Assembly (NCBI GenBank): GCA_945901085.1
Contig: CAMDJV010000014.1
Location: 24,029-88,028 of the forward strand
Direction: 5' to 3'
DNA length: 64,000 nt
Origin: Rhodovarius crocodyli
GTDB taxonomy: Bacteria; Pseudomonadota; Alphaproteobacteria; Acetobacterales; Acetobacteraceae
The position numbers and the translations under genes are program-made. Of the stretch, positions 49,282 to 58,495 are shown one piece after another; position 1 is the stretch's first letter, and the number at the start of each line of letters is the position of its first letter. Below the pieces are notes generated by a model. That model saw only the letters and a program-made list of their open reading frames with translations, was not told the DNA's origin and ran no database searches.

Positions 49282-50444
49282 GCAGGCGAATCACGGTCCT
49301 CGGCGCCACTGGCAGCATTGGCCGCAGCACGGCTGCGCTGCTGGAGGCGGCCCCGGAGGGCAGTTTTGTGGTGGAGGCCCTGGTGGCCGGGCGGGATGCC
49401 ACGGCCCTGGCCGCCCAGGCCCGCCTATTGGGCGCGAAGCTCGCCGTGGTGGCCGATGAGGCCGCACTTCCCGCCCTGCGCGAGGCGCTGGCCGGCTCAG
49501 GCATTGAGGCCGCGGGTGGCGAGGCGGCGGTGCTGGAAGCCGCCTCCCGCCCGGTGGACTGGACAATGGCGGCGATTGTGGGGGCGGCTGGACTGGCCTC
49601 CACCCTCGCCGCGCTGCGCCATGGCGGCACGCTCGCTCTGGCCAATAAGGAAAGCCTGGTCTGCGCCGGGCCTATTGTGCTGGAGGCGGCCGCCGCGGGG
49701 GGCGCCACCCTGCTGCCGGTCGATTCTGAGCACAATGCCATTTTCCAGGCGCTGGTGGGCGCCGCCCCGGAGAGCATCGAGAAGATCATTCTCACCGCCT
49801 CGGGTGGGCCCTTCCGCAATGCCTCCCTGGCCGAGATGCGCGCCGCCACGCCCGAGCAGGCGGTGAAGCACCCGGTTTGGTCCATGGGCGCGAAAATCTC
49901 GGTCGATAGCGCCTCGATGTTCAATAAGGGGCTGGAACTGATCGAGGCGGCGCGGCTTTTCCCCGTCCGCCCCGAGCAATTGGATGTGCTGGTGCATCCG
50001 CAATCGGCGGTGCATGGGCTGGTGCAGTATCGTGATGGTTCGCTGCTGGCCCAACTCGGCAGCCCGGATATGCGCACCCCCATCGCCCATGCCCTGGCCT
50101 GGCCGGAGCGCATGCATGTGGATGTGCCCAGGCTCGACCTCGCCGCGCTGGCAAAGTTGGAATTTGCAGCACCCGACCCGGTGCGATTCCCCGCCCTGCG
50201 GCTGTGCCGGGAGGCGCTGATGGCCGGCGGGGCCGCGCCTTGCGTGCTCAATGCCGCCAATGAGGTGGCGGTGGCGCTCTTTCTCGCCCGCAAGCTGGGT
50301 TTTCTCGACATCGCCGTGGTGGTGGAGGAAACCCTGGCGGCGCTGGGCCATGAGAGCTTGCCCGACCTCGCGGCGGTGCTGGCGATGGATGCACGGGCAC
50401 GCGAATGCGCAACGCGCATTGCGGCGGGCCGGGTGGCGGCCTAG
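49272..50444 (+). CDS. dxr: 1-deoxy-D-xylulose 5-phosphate reductoisomerase
   Basis: 390-aa NADPH enzyme committing to the MEP isoprenoid pathway, here beside uppS, which uses its product line. NADPH motif VLGATGSIGRSTAALL, ALANKESLVCAGPIV, substrate/metal region LLPVDSEHNAIFQAL (Asp, Glu), TASGGPFR, HPVWSMGAKISVDSASMFNKGLELIEA. Starts with GTG at 49272, CAGGAG eight bases upstream, inside cdsA's last codons. Confidence 0.96.
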   Translation: MALGRRITVLGATGSIGRSTAALLEAAPEGSFVVEALVAGRDATALAAQARLLGAKLAVVADEAALPALREALAGSGIEAAGGEAAVLEAASRPVDWTMAAIVGAAGLASTLAALRHGGTLALANKESLVCAGPIVLEAAAAGGATLLPVDSEHNAIFQALVGAAPESIEKIILTASGGPFRNASLAEMRAATPEQAVKHPVWSMGAKISVDSASMFNKGLELIEAARLFPVRPEQLDVLVHPQSAVHGLVQYRDGSLLAQLGSPDMRTPIAHALAWPERMHVDVPRLDLAALAKLEFAAPDPVRFPALRLCREALMAGGAAPCVLNAANEVAVALFLARKLGFLDIAVVVEETLAALGHESLPDLAAVLAMDARARECATRIAAGRVAA

Positions 50445-50453
50445 GTAAGCGCC

Positions 50454-51569
50454 ATGTTGGATTTCATCCCGGATTTTCCCCGAACGATTCTTGCCTTCCT
50501 GGTGGTGTTGGGCGTGCTCGTGTTCATTCACGAACTCGGCCATTATCTGGCCGCACGCTGGCGTGGAGTGCATGTCGATGCCTTCGCCATCGGCTTTGGC
50601 CGGGCCATCACGAGTTGGACAGATAGGCGCGGCACCGAATGGCGCCTCGCCTGGATACCGCTGGGCGGCTACGTCAAGCTGCATGGTCAGGCGGATCTCG
50701 GCGAGTTGTCGGCCGAGGACAAGGCAAAGCTGCGCCCTGGCCAAACCTTTCACGACAAGCCGGTGCGCGACCGCGCCATTGTCGTCGTCGCCGGGCCGGT
50801 GGCCAATTTTCTCCTCGCCATCCTGCTCTTTGCCGGGCTCTTCGCTTTCCACGGCCAGCCGGTGGGCCAGACGGCCATTGGTGCCGTGGCGCCGGGTTCG
50901 GCGGCCGAGCGCGCCGGGCTGTTGGCGGGCGATGAGATTATCAGCCTCGATGGCAACCGCGTGACCCGCTTTGACCAGCTGCAGCGCTACATCCAACCGC
51001 GCGCCGGCCAGGAGGTGGCGGTGGCCTTGACCCGTGAGGGCCGTGAGATGGTGCTGCGCGCCACCCCCGGCATTCGTCCGGGCAGTGAGGCAGCACCTTT
51101 GGGCGTGCTGGGCGTGCAGGGCAGTGCCGTGCGCTTCGAGCCGATGGACCCGCTCAGCGCCTTGGCTGCCGGCGCCGCCCAGACCCTTGATGTCAGCAGC
51201 CAGACCATGGTGGGCATCTGGGAGATGCTCACCGGCCAGCGCAGCGCGCGGGATCTGGGCGGGCCGATCAAGATCGCCGAGGTGAGCGGCGAGGCGGCCT
51301 CGCTGGGCATCGTGCCCCTGGTCAATCTGATGGCCTTGCTATCGGTCTCGCTGGGGCTTTTGAACCTCTTTCCGGTGCCATTGCTCGATGGCGGGCATTT
51401 GCTGTTCTACGCCATCGAAGCGATCCGCGGCCGCCCGCTGCCAGCGCGGGCGCAGGAATATGGCTTCCGGGCCGGCTTTGCCCTGCTCATCGGCCTGTTT
51501 GTCTTTGCCACCTGGAATGATATTGCCCATGGCGCGATTGGTCGCTGGGTTGCGGGACTGGTGAGCTGA
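50454..51569 (+). CDS. rseP: RIP metalloprotease RseP
   Basis: 371-aa site-2 protease: zinc motif HELGH (H26, E27, H30) in the first helix, PDZ domain (about 115-200: IGAVAPGSAAERAGLLAGDEIISLDGN), and the C-terminal LFPVPLLDGGHLLFYAIEAIRGRPL with the third ligand. It cleaves membrane anti-sigma factors and remnant signal peptides. Position between dxr and bamA is canonical. No anti-sigma factor is encoded in the window. Confidence 0.95.
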   Translation: MLDFIPDFPRTILAFLVVLGVLVFIHELGHYLAARWRGVHVDAFAIGFGRAITSWTDRRGTEWRLAWIPLGGYVKLHGQADLGELSAEDKAKLRPGQTFHDKPVRDRAIVVVAGPVANFLLAILLFAGLFAFHGQPVGQTAIGAVAPGSAAERAGLLAGDEIISLDGNRVTRFDQLQRYIQPRAGQEVAVALTREGREMVLRATPGIRPGSEAAPLGVLGVQGSAVRFEPMDPLSALAAGAAQTLDVSSQTMVGIWEMLTGQRSARDLGGPIKIAEVSGEAASLGIVPLVNLMALLSVSLGLLNLFPVPLLDGGHLLFYAIEAIRGRPLPARAQEYGFRAGFALLIGLFVFATWNDIAHGAIGRWVAGLVS

Positions 51570-51685
51570 AGATGCAGCCTCTATGGTCCGCCACGGCCGG
51601 GGCCTCTGCCGCGCCGATTGATCTGCACACAGCCTTGCCTCATCGCGATGGAACTGCCCCAAGTCGGGACAAGCGGAATTTGAAC

Positions 51686-54040
51686 ATGACACTTCGCACC
51701 CTCCTGCTGGCCTCCGCCTGCCTCATCCCGCTTTTGCCGGTGGCCGCACAGGCGCAGCAGCGCCGGCCCCAGCCGAACCCCACCGCGCGTGAGGTTGCCG
51801 GCGTGGTCTCGGCCGTGGAAGTCCGCGGCAATCAGCGCATCGATGCCGATACGGTGCGCAGCTACATGCTGCTGCAGCCCGGCGATGCCTATGATAGCGA
51901 CCGCTCGGACCGCAGCCTACGCAGCCTCTTCGCCACCGGCCTCTTCGGCGATGTCGCCATCGCCCGTGATGGCTCCCGCCTGGTGGTCAGCGTGGTTGAG
52001 AACCCCCTGGTCAACCGCGTGGCCTATGAAGGCAATCGCCGGCTGACCGACGACACCATCCGCCCCCAGGTGCAAATGCGCGCCCGCGGCGTCTTCACCA
52101 GCCAGCTCGCCCAGGCCGACCGGCAGCGCATTCTTGACCTTTACGCCCGCCGCGGCCGCTTCGCCGCCCGCGTGGAGCCCAAGATCATCCAACTCGATCA
52201 GAACCGGGTGGATGTGATCTATGAGATCACCGAGGGCGATGCCGCCCTGGTCAGCCGGATCAATTTCGTCGGCAATGCCAGCTATTCCGACGGCAAGCTG
52301 CGTGACGTGGTGGCAACCCGCGAGCAGGCATTTTATCGCCCCTTCTCGAGTGCCGACACCTTCGACCCTGACCGCCTCAGCTTCGACCGTGAGTTGCTGC
52401 GCCGCTACTACCTGCGCAATGGCTTTGCCGATGTGGAGCCCGGTGCGGCCAGCGCCGAATTGGCGCCCGACCGTTCGAGCTTCTTCATCACCTACAATAT
52501 CAATGAGGGCCCGCGTTACCGCTTCGGCGAGATCAGCGTCACCTCAGCCTTCCCCACCCTCGACATCGCAGCACTGCGCAGCCGCCTCGAGATTCGCACC
52601 GGTGACTGGTATGATGGCGATGCAGTCGAGCGCATGGCACAAAGCCTGGCCGATGCCGCCAATCTGCGCGGCTTTCCCTTCGTCGATGTGCAGCCGCAGG
52701 TCGAGCGCAACCGCGAGAACAACACCATCGCCATCACCTTCCAGGTGGCCGAGGCACCGCGGGTCTATGTTGAGCGCATCGATATCAATGGCAATGTCCG
52801 CACCCAGGATAGGGTGATCCGGCGCGAATTCCGCCTCGCCGAGGGCGATGCCTTCAACGCAGCGCAGTTGCGCCGCTCGCGCGACCGCATCCGCAATCTG
52901 GGCTATTTCAGCGATGTGCAGCTCACCTCCCAGCCGGGCTCGGCGCCTGACCGGGCGGTGGTCAACACCAATATCCAGGAGCGCGCCACCGGCGAGGTGA
53001 GCGTGGGTGGCGGTTATTCCACCGATGCCGGCTTCCTGGCCGATTTCGGCCTGCGGGAGCGCAACCTGTTGGGCACGGGCGTGGATGCGAGGCTGAACGG
53101 CACCGCGGCCCAGCGCCGCAGCCAGGTGGATTTTTCGGTCACCGACCCATCCTTCATGGACCGTAACCTCGCCGTCGGCGCCGATCTCTTCCTGGTGCAG
53201 CGCAACCTCACCAATATCGCCAGTTACCAGGAGCGGCGCTATGGCTTCGCCCTGCGCGCCGGCTATGAGTATAATGAGCGGCTGCGCCAAAGCGTCTCCT
53301 ATACCCTGGTCAATCGTAACGTCTTCGATGTGCAGGCGGGGGCATCGCCCTATATCTTGGAGCAGGCCGGGGAGACGCTGCTCAGCCAGGTGTCGCAAAC
53401 CCTGACCTATGACGCGCGCGACACAATCATTCAGCCCTCGCGCGGCTATTTCCTGCGCTGGGGCGCGGATCTCGCGGGTCTAGGCGGTGATGTCGCCTAT
53501 TTGCGCAATCGCTTCGACGGCGCACTGTACCTGCCGCTTGAACGGCTGTTGGGCGACCCGGATTACGTGCTGACGTTGAGCAGCGGCTTTGGCCACCTCG
53601 CCCCCTTCAATAGCCGCTCGCCCTATAACACCAGCACCGGCGCGGGCGGCGAGCGTGATCGCATTGTTGACCGCTTCTTCCTGGGCGGTGAAAACCTGCG
53701 CGGCTTCGCCATCGCCGGCGTCGGCCCGCGTGACACCAGCACGAGCGACAGCTTGGGCGGCAGGATGCTCTGGACCGCTGGCGCCGAGATGCGCTACCCG
53801 CTGCCGGTGCCAAGCGAACTCGGCCTGCTCGGCCGCGCCTTTGTCGATGCAGGCGCGCTGACCCAGGGCCCGTCGGGGCCCAATATCAGCAATAGCGGCG
53901 CCGCGCGCGTGGGCGTGGGTGTGGGCATTTCCTGGCGCAGCCCCTTTGGCCTGATCAATATCGATCTCGCCAAGGCCGTGGCCAAGCAATCCTATGACGT
54001 CACACAGATTTTTCGCTTTGGCTTTGGTACGCGGTTCTGA
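51686..54040 (+). CDS. bamA: Outer membrane protein assembly factor BamA
   Basis: 784-aa Omp85 protein, the core of the BAM complex. Signal peptide MTLRTLLLASACLIPLLPVAAQAQ; five POTRA domains (about 40-420; first begins VSAVEVRGNQRIDADTV); C-terminal beta-barrel (about 420-784) with VSVGGGYSTDAGFLADFGLRERNLLGTG, the RFFLGGENLRGFAIAGVGPRD loop motif (VRGF/Y type) and terminal FRFGFGTRF ending in Phe. ORF extends 38 codons upstream, but the signal peptide sets the start. skp follows after 9 bases. Confidence 0.96.
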   Translation: MTLRTLLLASACLIPLLPVAAQAQQRRPQPNPTAREVAGVVSAVEVRGNQRIDADTVRSYMLLQPGDAYDSDRSDRSLRSLFATGLFGDVAIARDGSRLVVSVVENPLVNRVAYEGNRRLTDDTIRPQVQMRARGVFTSQLAQADRQRILDLYARRGRFAARVEPKIIQLDQNRVDVIYEITEGDAALVSRINFVGNASYSDGKLRDVVATREQAFYRPFSSADTFDPDRLSFDRELLRRYYLRNGFADVEPGAASAELAPDRSSFFITYNINEGPRYRFGEISVTSAFPTLDIAALRSRLEIRTGDWYDGDAVERMAQSLADAANLRGFPFVDVQPQVERNRENNTIAITFQVAEAPRVYVERIDINGNVRTQDRVIRREFRLAEGDAFNAAQLRRSRDRIRNLGYFSDVQLTSQPGSAPDRAVVNTNIQERATGEVSVGGGYSTDAGFLADFGLRERNLLGTGVDARLNGTAAQRRSQVDFSVTDPSFMDRNLAVGADLFLVQRNLTNIASYQERRYGFALRAGYEYNERLRQSVSYTLVNRNVFDVQAGASPYILEQAGETLLSQVSQTLTYDARDTIIQPSRGYFLRWGADLAGLGGDVAYLRNRFDGALYLPLERLLGDPDYVLTLSSGFGHLAPFNSRSPYNTSTGAGGERDRIVDRFFLGGENLRGFAIAGVGPRDTSTSDSLGGRMLWTAGAEMRYPLPVPSELGLLGRAFVDAGALTQGPSGPNISNSGAARVGVGVGISWRSPFGLINIDLAKAVAKQSYDVTQIFRFGFGTRF

Positions 54041-54049
54041 ATTCGGGAT

Positions 54050-54934
54050 ATGAAGACAATGACCAAGACGCATTTTCTCGGCCGCGTGAGCCTCGCTTTG
54101 GCCGTGGCCGCACCGATTTTGGCCGCGCCCATGGCTATGGCGCAGCAGGATCCAGGGTTTTTCGTCCCCGGTGGCCAGCGCCCCCAGGGACAGCAGACGC
54201 AGGGCCAGCAGCAGCAGCAGCGCCCGCCGCAGGGCCAGCCTTCAACGCAGCGCCCGCCCCAGGGCCAGCCGCAGCCGGGCCAACGCCCCGCCGGCCGCAC
54301 GGAGGCACCAACACCGCTGCCCCCCGGCCAGCCGCCGCCGGCCGCGGTGATCGGCATCGTCGATATTCCCGAGGTGCAGCGCGTCTCCGCCGCCTTCAAT
54401 CAGGTGCGCGAGGAAATCGAGCGCCGCCGCACCCGCCTGAATGACGAATTGCAGCGCGAGCAGAATGGCTGGCGCGATGCCCAGCAATCCCTGGCCGGCG
54501 AGCGCGCCGGGCTGCAGGCCGAGGTGCTGCGCCTGCGCGAGCGTGAATTGCAGGACCGCATCACCGATAGCCAGCGGATCTTCCGCAACCGCAGCCAGGC
54601 CATCGAACAGGCAGCCCAGGCCGCGCTGGTCGAGATCGAGCAGGCGCTGGGCAATGTCATCCGCCAGGTGGCCCAGTCGCGCAGCGTGAATATCATGCTC
54701 CCCCGCCCGCTGGTGATCATGAATGAGCCGGCCTTCGACCTGACGGAGGAGATCGCCCAGCAGTTCAACCGCTCCCTGCCGCGGGTGGCCATCCAGGCCG
54801 AGAGCGATGGGCGCAACCCGCCAGCGCCCGCTGCCGCCGCTGGGGGCCGCCCTGCTGGTGCCCCCGCTGGCGCCCCCGCTGGCGCGCCCGCTGGCGCACC
54901 CCCCGCCGTCACCCCCCGCACCCCCGCGCGCTGA
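54050..54934 (+). CDS. skp: Skp/OmpH-family periplasmic chaperone with low-complexity extensions
   Basis: 294 aa, much longer than usual Skp (about 160-200). Signal peptide (LALAVAAPILAAPMAMAQ), then a Gln/Pro/Gly-rich stretch (about 40-95) with repeated PQGQ units, then the Skp core (about 100-245: IGIVDIPEVQRVSAAFNQVREEIERRRTRLNDELQREQNGW, long coiled coil, NIMLPRPLVIMNEPAFDLTEEIAQQFNRSLP). The end is an Ala/Gly/Pro repeat (GAPA units). Delivers unfolded outer-membrane proteins to BamA. Position between bamA and lpxD confirms identity. Confidence 0.9.
   Translation: MKTMTKTHFLGRVSLALAVAAPILAAPMAMAQQDPGFFVPGGQRPQGQQTQGQQQQQRPPQGQPSTQRPPQGQPQPGQRPAGRTEAPTPLPPGQPPPAAVIGIVDIPEVQRVSAAFNQVREEIERRRTRLNDELQREQNGWRDAQQSLAGERAGLQAEVLRLRERELQDRITDSQRIFRNRSQAIEQAAQAALVEIEQALGNVIRQVAQSRSVNIMLPRPLVIMNEPAFDLTEEIAQQFNRSLPRVAIQAESDGRNPPAPAAAAGGRPAGAPAGAPAGAPAGAPPAVTPRTPAR
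54850..54900. repeat. 12-bp tandem repeat CCCGCTGGCGCC in skp
   Basis: Four degenerate units (period exactly 12; GCTGG at 54854, 54866, 54878, 54890) coding for GAPA repeats at the Skp C-terminus; prone to length change. Confidence 0.85.
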
Positions 54935-54940
54935 GGCCAA

Positions 54941-55984
54941 ATGGCGGCCCATCCGCGCTTCTTTCCCGGCCAGGGGCCGCAGCCTCTTGCGGCGCTTCTG
55001 GCGGCGGCCGAGGCCCAGGCCGAGGGCGATGCTGAGCGCCGCTTCAGCGGCGTCGCCGCCCTGGCGGAGGCTGGGCCGGATGAGATCGCCTATCTGGAGA
55101 CCGCCAAGCACCGCGAAGCGCTCAGCGCCACCCGCGCAGGCGCTGTGGTGCTGCGTGAGGGCGAGGCGGCGCTGCTGCCGCCAGGCTGCCTTGGCATTAT
55201 CAGCGCCATGCCGGCCCTGGCCTTTGCCCGGATCGCGGCGGTGTTTCACCCCAGCCCGCGCGGGATGGGCCAGCGCCATGCCGCCGCCGCCATCGACCCC
55301 TCGGCCCAGATCGACCCCAGCGCCGATATAGGCCCCTTCGCGGTGATCGGTGCCGCCGCCGAGATCGGGGCGGGCTGCATCATCCATGCTCATGCCGTGG
55401 TGGGCCCGGGCGTGGTGCTGGGCGAAAATTGCACGATCCATCCCCATGCCAGCATCTCCAATGCCATATGTGGCCGTGGCGTGGTGCTGCATGCCGGTGC
55501 CAGGGTGGGCAATGAGGGTTTCGGTTTTACCCCCACGCCCCAGGGCCGCTTCGTCACCATGCCGCAACTCGGCGCGGTGCTGCTGGGTGATGAGGTCGAG
55601 GTCGGCGCCAATGCCTGCATCGATCGCGGTGCGCTGGAAGATACCGTGGTGGGCCGGGCCACGCGCATCGATAATCTGGCCCAGCTGGGCCATAATGTGC
55701 GGCTGGGGCAGGGCTGTGTGGTGGTCGCCCAGGTCGGAATATCGGGCTCGGCCGTGCTGGGCGATTGGGTCCAGGTTGCGGGCCAGGTCGGCATTGCGGG
55801 GCATCTGCATATCGGCGACCGGGCACGCATCGGCGCACAATCGGGCGTGATTCGTGATGTCGAGCCGGGGGCTGATATGCTGGGTTCGCCGGCGCTCCCC
55901 GTGCGGGTCAAAATGCGTGAGATCGCCACCGTCCAACGCCTCGCCGCCGCCGGGCTCAAGACCATGTCAAAGAAGGATAATTGA
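54941..55984 (+). CDS. lpxD: UDP-3-O-acylglucosamine N-acyltransferase
   Basis: 347-aa third enzyme of lipid A synthesis. N-terminal uridine-binding domain (HPRFFPGQGPQPLAALLAAA), then left-handed beta-helix of hexapeptide repeats (IDPSAQIDPSADIGPFAVIG...). The stretch VLLGDEVEVGANACIDRGAL and QLGHNVRLGQG (H251, catalytic His) are diagnostic, and a short helical C-terminus ends it. Seven bases after skp. Confidence 0.96.
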   Translation: MAAHPRFFPGQGPQPLAALLAAAEAQAEGDAERRFSGVAALAEAGPDEIAYLETAKHREALSATRAGAVVLREGEAALLPPGCLGIISAMPALAFARIAAVFHPSPRGMGQRHAAAAIDPSAQIDPSADIGPFAVIGAAAEIGAGCIIHAHAVVGPGVVLGENCTIHPHASISNAICGRGVVLHAGARVGNEGFGFTPTPQGRFVTMPQLGAVLLGDEVEVGANACIDRGALEDTVVGRATRIDNLAQLGHNVRLGQGCVVVAQVGISGSAVLGDWVQVAGQVGIAGHLHIGDRARIGAQSGVIRDVEPGADMLGSPALPVRVKMREIATVQRLAAAGLKTMSKKDN

Positions 55985-55994
55985 GGGTCGCTTG

Positions 55995-56441
55995 ATGACT
56001 GAAACCACCTTGGACATCGCCGCCATCATGCGGGCCATCCCGCATCGTTATCCCTTCCTGCTGGTCGACCGCGTGGTGGAGATGAACCACGATAATTATT
56101 GCGTCGGCATTAAAAATGTCACCATTAATGACCAGTTCTTCCAGGGCCATTTCCCGGCCGAGCCGGTGATGCCCGGCGTGCTGATCGTCGAGGCCATGGC
56201 CCAGACCTCGGCGGTGCTGGTGGTGGAGACGCTGGGGCCTGAGAGCCAGGGCAAGCTGGTTTACTTCATGTCTATCGACAGCGCGAAATTCCGCCGGCCG
56301 GTGGTGCCGGGGGACCAGCTGCGCATCAAGGTCACAAAGGTGCAGCGGCGCATGAGCGTATGGAAATTCAGTGGTGAGGCGACCGTCGATGGCCGGGTCG
56401 TGGCAGAGGCGACCTTCGCCGCCATGATCCGCGACCGATGA
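55995..56441 (+). CDS. fabZ: 3-hydroxyacyl-ACP dehydratase FabZ
   Basis: 148-aa hot-dog-fold dehydratase for fatty acid and hydroxyacyl supply. IPHRYPFLLVDRVVEM, GHFPAEPVMPGVLIVEAMAQ with catalytic H52 and E66, and FMSIDSAKFRRPVVPGDQLRI. Start at MTETTLDI, 10 bases after lpxD; the longer ORF lies inside lpxD. Overlaps lpxA by 4 bases. Confidence 0.97.
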   Translation: MTETTLDIAAIMRAIPHRYPFLLVDRVVEMNHDNYCVGIKNVTINDQFFQGHFPAEPVMPGVLIVEAMAQTSAVLVVETLGPESQGKLVYFMSIDSAKFRRPVVPGDQLRIKVTKVQRRMSVWKFSGEATVDGRVVAEATFAAMIRDR

Positions 56442-57253
56442 ACCAGATCCACCCCTCGGCCATCATAGCCCCCGGCGCGCGCATCGCAGCCGGCGTGACG
56501 ATCGGGCCCTTCTGCACCGTGGGTGCCGATGTCGAACTGCGCGAGGGGGTCACCCTCATCAGCCATGTCGCCATTGAGGGCCACACCATCCTCCATGAGG
56601 GCGTGCAGGTCTCGCCCTATGCCTCGGTGGGCCTGCCGCCGCAGGACCTCAAATACAAGGGCGAACCCACACGATGCGAGATCGGCCCACGCAGCCTGCT
56701 GCGTGAGCATGTCACCGTCCATCGCGGCAGCCTCGGGCGCGGCCACACCATGGTCGGCGCCGATTGCATGCTCATGGCCTGCTCCCATGTCGGCCATGAT
56801 TGCCAGGTGGGCGATCGGGTCATCATGGCCAATAACGTCATGCTCGGCGGCCATGTTCAGGTGGGTGATCAGGTCTTCATCGGCGGTGGTGCGGCCATCC
56901 ATCAGATGGTGCGCATCGGCCGCCACGCGATGGTGGGCGGCATGTCGGGCGTGACCAATGACATCCCCCCCTTCGGCAATGTCTTCGGGCTGCCGGCGCG
57001 GCTGGTGGGCCTCAATGTCATCGGCCTACGCCGGCGCGGCTTCTCCAAGGAAAATCTGGCGGCGCTGCGCCTGGCCTTTCGGCTGCTGTTCCGCGATTCC
57101 GGCATCTTTGCCGAGAAGCTGGAATTGGCCCGCCAACGCTATGTCGATGATGTGCTGGTCCAGGAGGTGCTGGCCTTCATCGCCTCGCCCGAGCGCCGCC
57201 GCGAAATGTGCCGCCCGGGCCGCATGACGGCCGATGACGACGACGACGCCTGA
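56438..57253 (+). CDS. lpxA: UDP-N-acetylglucosamine O-acyltransferase
   Basis: 271-aa first lipid A enzyme. Hexapeptide beta-helix from IHPSAIIAPGARIAAGVTIG; catalytic His in CSHVGHDCQVGD (H120); MSGVTNDIPPFGNVFGLPARLVGLNVIGLRRRGFS and the C-terminal helical cap (LAALRLAFRLLFRDSGIFAEKL) are typical. ATGA overlap with fabZ. An Asp tract (DDDDDA) ends the protein, where lpxI begins. Confidence 0.96.
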   Translation: MNQIHPSAIIAPGARIAAGVTIGPFCTVGADVELREGVTLISHVAIEGHTILHEGVQVSPYASVGLPPQDLKYKGEPTRCEIGPRSLLREHVTVHRGSLGRGHTMVGADCMLMACSHVGHDCQVGDRVIMANNVMLGGHVQVGDQVFIGGGAAIHQMVRIGRHAMVGGMSGVTNDIPPFGNVFGLPARLVGLNVIGLRRRGFSKENLAALRLAFRLLFRDSGIFAEKLELARQRYVDDVLVQEVLAFIASPERRREMCRPGRMTADDDDDA

Positions 57254-58100
57254 GGCCACACCGCTCGGCATCATCGCCGCTGGCGGGGTAATGCCGCGCC
57301 GGCTGGCCGATGATGTGCTGGCCAGCGGCCGGCCGGTCTATGTGGTGGCAATCCGAGAATTCGCCGAAAGCCAGCTTTATGCCGGCTTACCGCATCGGGT
57401 GGTGCGCCTGGGGGCGGCGGGCCAGGTGATCGCGGCTTTTCGGGCCGCTGGTGTGCGCGATCTGGTGATGCTCGGCCATGCGAGGCGCCCCTCATTGCTC
57501 TCACTCTTTCCCGATGCCTGGACGGCTTCGGCCATTGCCCGGGTGGGCCGTGGCTATTTCGCCGGCGGCGATGACACGCTGCTGCGCGGCGTCACCCGCG
57601 TCCTTGAGGATGAGGGGTTTGTCGTGCGCGGCGTGCATGAGCTGCGCGCGGGGCTCACCCAGGCGCCGGGGCTGCTGGCCGGCCCCGCCCCGGATGCCGC
57701 CCAGGCCGCCGATATCCGCCGTGGCATTGCCGTGCTGCGCGCCATGGGGCCGGTGGATGTCGGCCAGGCCGTGGTGGTGCAGCAGGGGCTCGTCCTCGCC
57801 GTAGAGGCCATTGAGGGCACCGATGCGATGCTGGCCCGCGCCGGCAGCCTGCGGCGCGAGGGGCCGGGCGGTGTTCTGGTCAAGCTGGCCAAGCCGGGGC
57901 AGGATTTGCGCCTGGACATGCCCACCATCGGCCCCGTCACCGTTGAGAATGCCAAGGCTGCGGGACTGTGCGGCATTGCCATTGATGCCGGCCGCAGCCT
58001 GGTGACCGAAAGCGAGGCCACCATCGCCCTCGCCGCCCGATACGGGCTATTCATCCTCAGCCTCGACCCTGAAGCCTTCAACAAGGACATTCCATCATGA
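57234..58100 (+). CDS. lpxI: UDP-2,3-diacylglucosamine pyrophosphatase LpxI
   Basis: 288-aa LpxI (formerly DUF1009), the alphaproteobacterial replacement for LpxH, hydrolysing UDP-diacylglucosamine to lipid [30 protein letters not shown], the C-terminal domain [24 protein letters not shown] with catalytic-site residues, and [28 protein letters not shown] are family-typical. [12 protein letters not shown] overlaps lpxA by 20 bases. lpxB, commonly next, is missing here. Confidence 0.94.
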   Translation: MTTTTPEATPLGIIAAGGVMPRRLADDVLASGRPVYVVAIREFAESQLYAGLPHRVVRLGAAGQVIAAFRAAGVRDLVMLGHARRPSLLSLFPDAWTASAIARVGRGYFAGGDDTLLRGVTRVLEDEGFVVRGVHELRAGLTQAPGLLAGPAPDAAQAADIRRGIAVLRAMGPVDVGQAVVVQQGLVLAVEAIEGTDAMLARAGSLRREGPGGVLVKLAKPGQDLRLDMPTIGPVTVENAKAAGLCGIAIDAGRSLVTESEATIALAARYGLFILSLDPEAFNKDIPS

Positions 58101-58495
58101 CCGCACCCGCCTTTCGCCTGCTGCACACCATGCTCCGCGTCACCGATCTGGAGCGCAGCGTGGATTTCTACACCCGCCTGCTGGGCATGAAGGAAACCCG
58201 CCGGCGCGATGTACCCGAGGGCAAATACACCATCGTCTTCGTGGGCTATGGCGATGAGGCGCAGGATTGCATGCTCGAACTCACCTATAATTACGGCGTG
58301 GACAGCTATGAAATCGGCACCGCCTTTGGCCATCTCGCCATTGGCGTGCCCGATCTCTACGGCACCTGCGATGCGCTGCGCGCGGCGGGGGCGAAGATCA
58401 CCCGCGAGCCGGGGCCGTTGAAATTCGGCACCACGCTGATCGCCTTCGTGGAAGACCCCGATGGCTACAAGATCGAGTTGATCGAGAAGAAGTGA
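58097..58495 (+). CDS. gloA: Lactoylglutathione lyase (glyoxalase I)
   Basis: 132-aa VOC-fold metalloenzyme detoxifying methylglyoxal with glutathione. [64 protein letters not shown] and [15 protein letters not shown] contain the expected metal ligands His, Glu, His, Glu. ATGA overlap with lpxI. Its stop directly abuts the stop of the convergent receptor gene (TGATCA). Confidence 0.95.
   Translation: MTAPAFRLLHTMLRVTDLERSVDFYTRLLGMKETRRRDVPEGKYTIVFVGYGDEAQDCMLELTYNYGVDSYEIGTAFGHLAIGVPDLYGTCDALRAAGAKITREPGPLKFGTTLIAFVEDPDGYKIELIEKK

Noticed and set aside
49497..50996. 499-codon minus-strand ORF opposite dxr and rseP
   Set aside because: Overlaps two certain genes, His/Arg/Gln-rich with no domain.
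54242..55936. 564-codon minus-strand ORF opposite skp and lpxD
   Set aside because: Shadow of high-GC coding DNA; repetitive Gly/Ala/His composition, no motif, and both opposite genes are certain.
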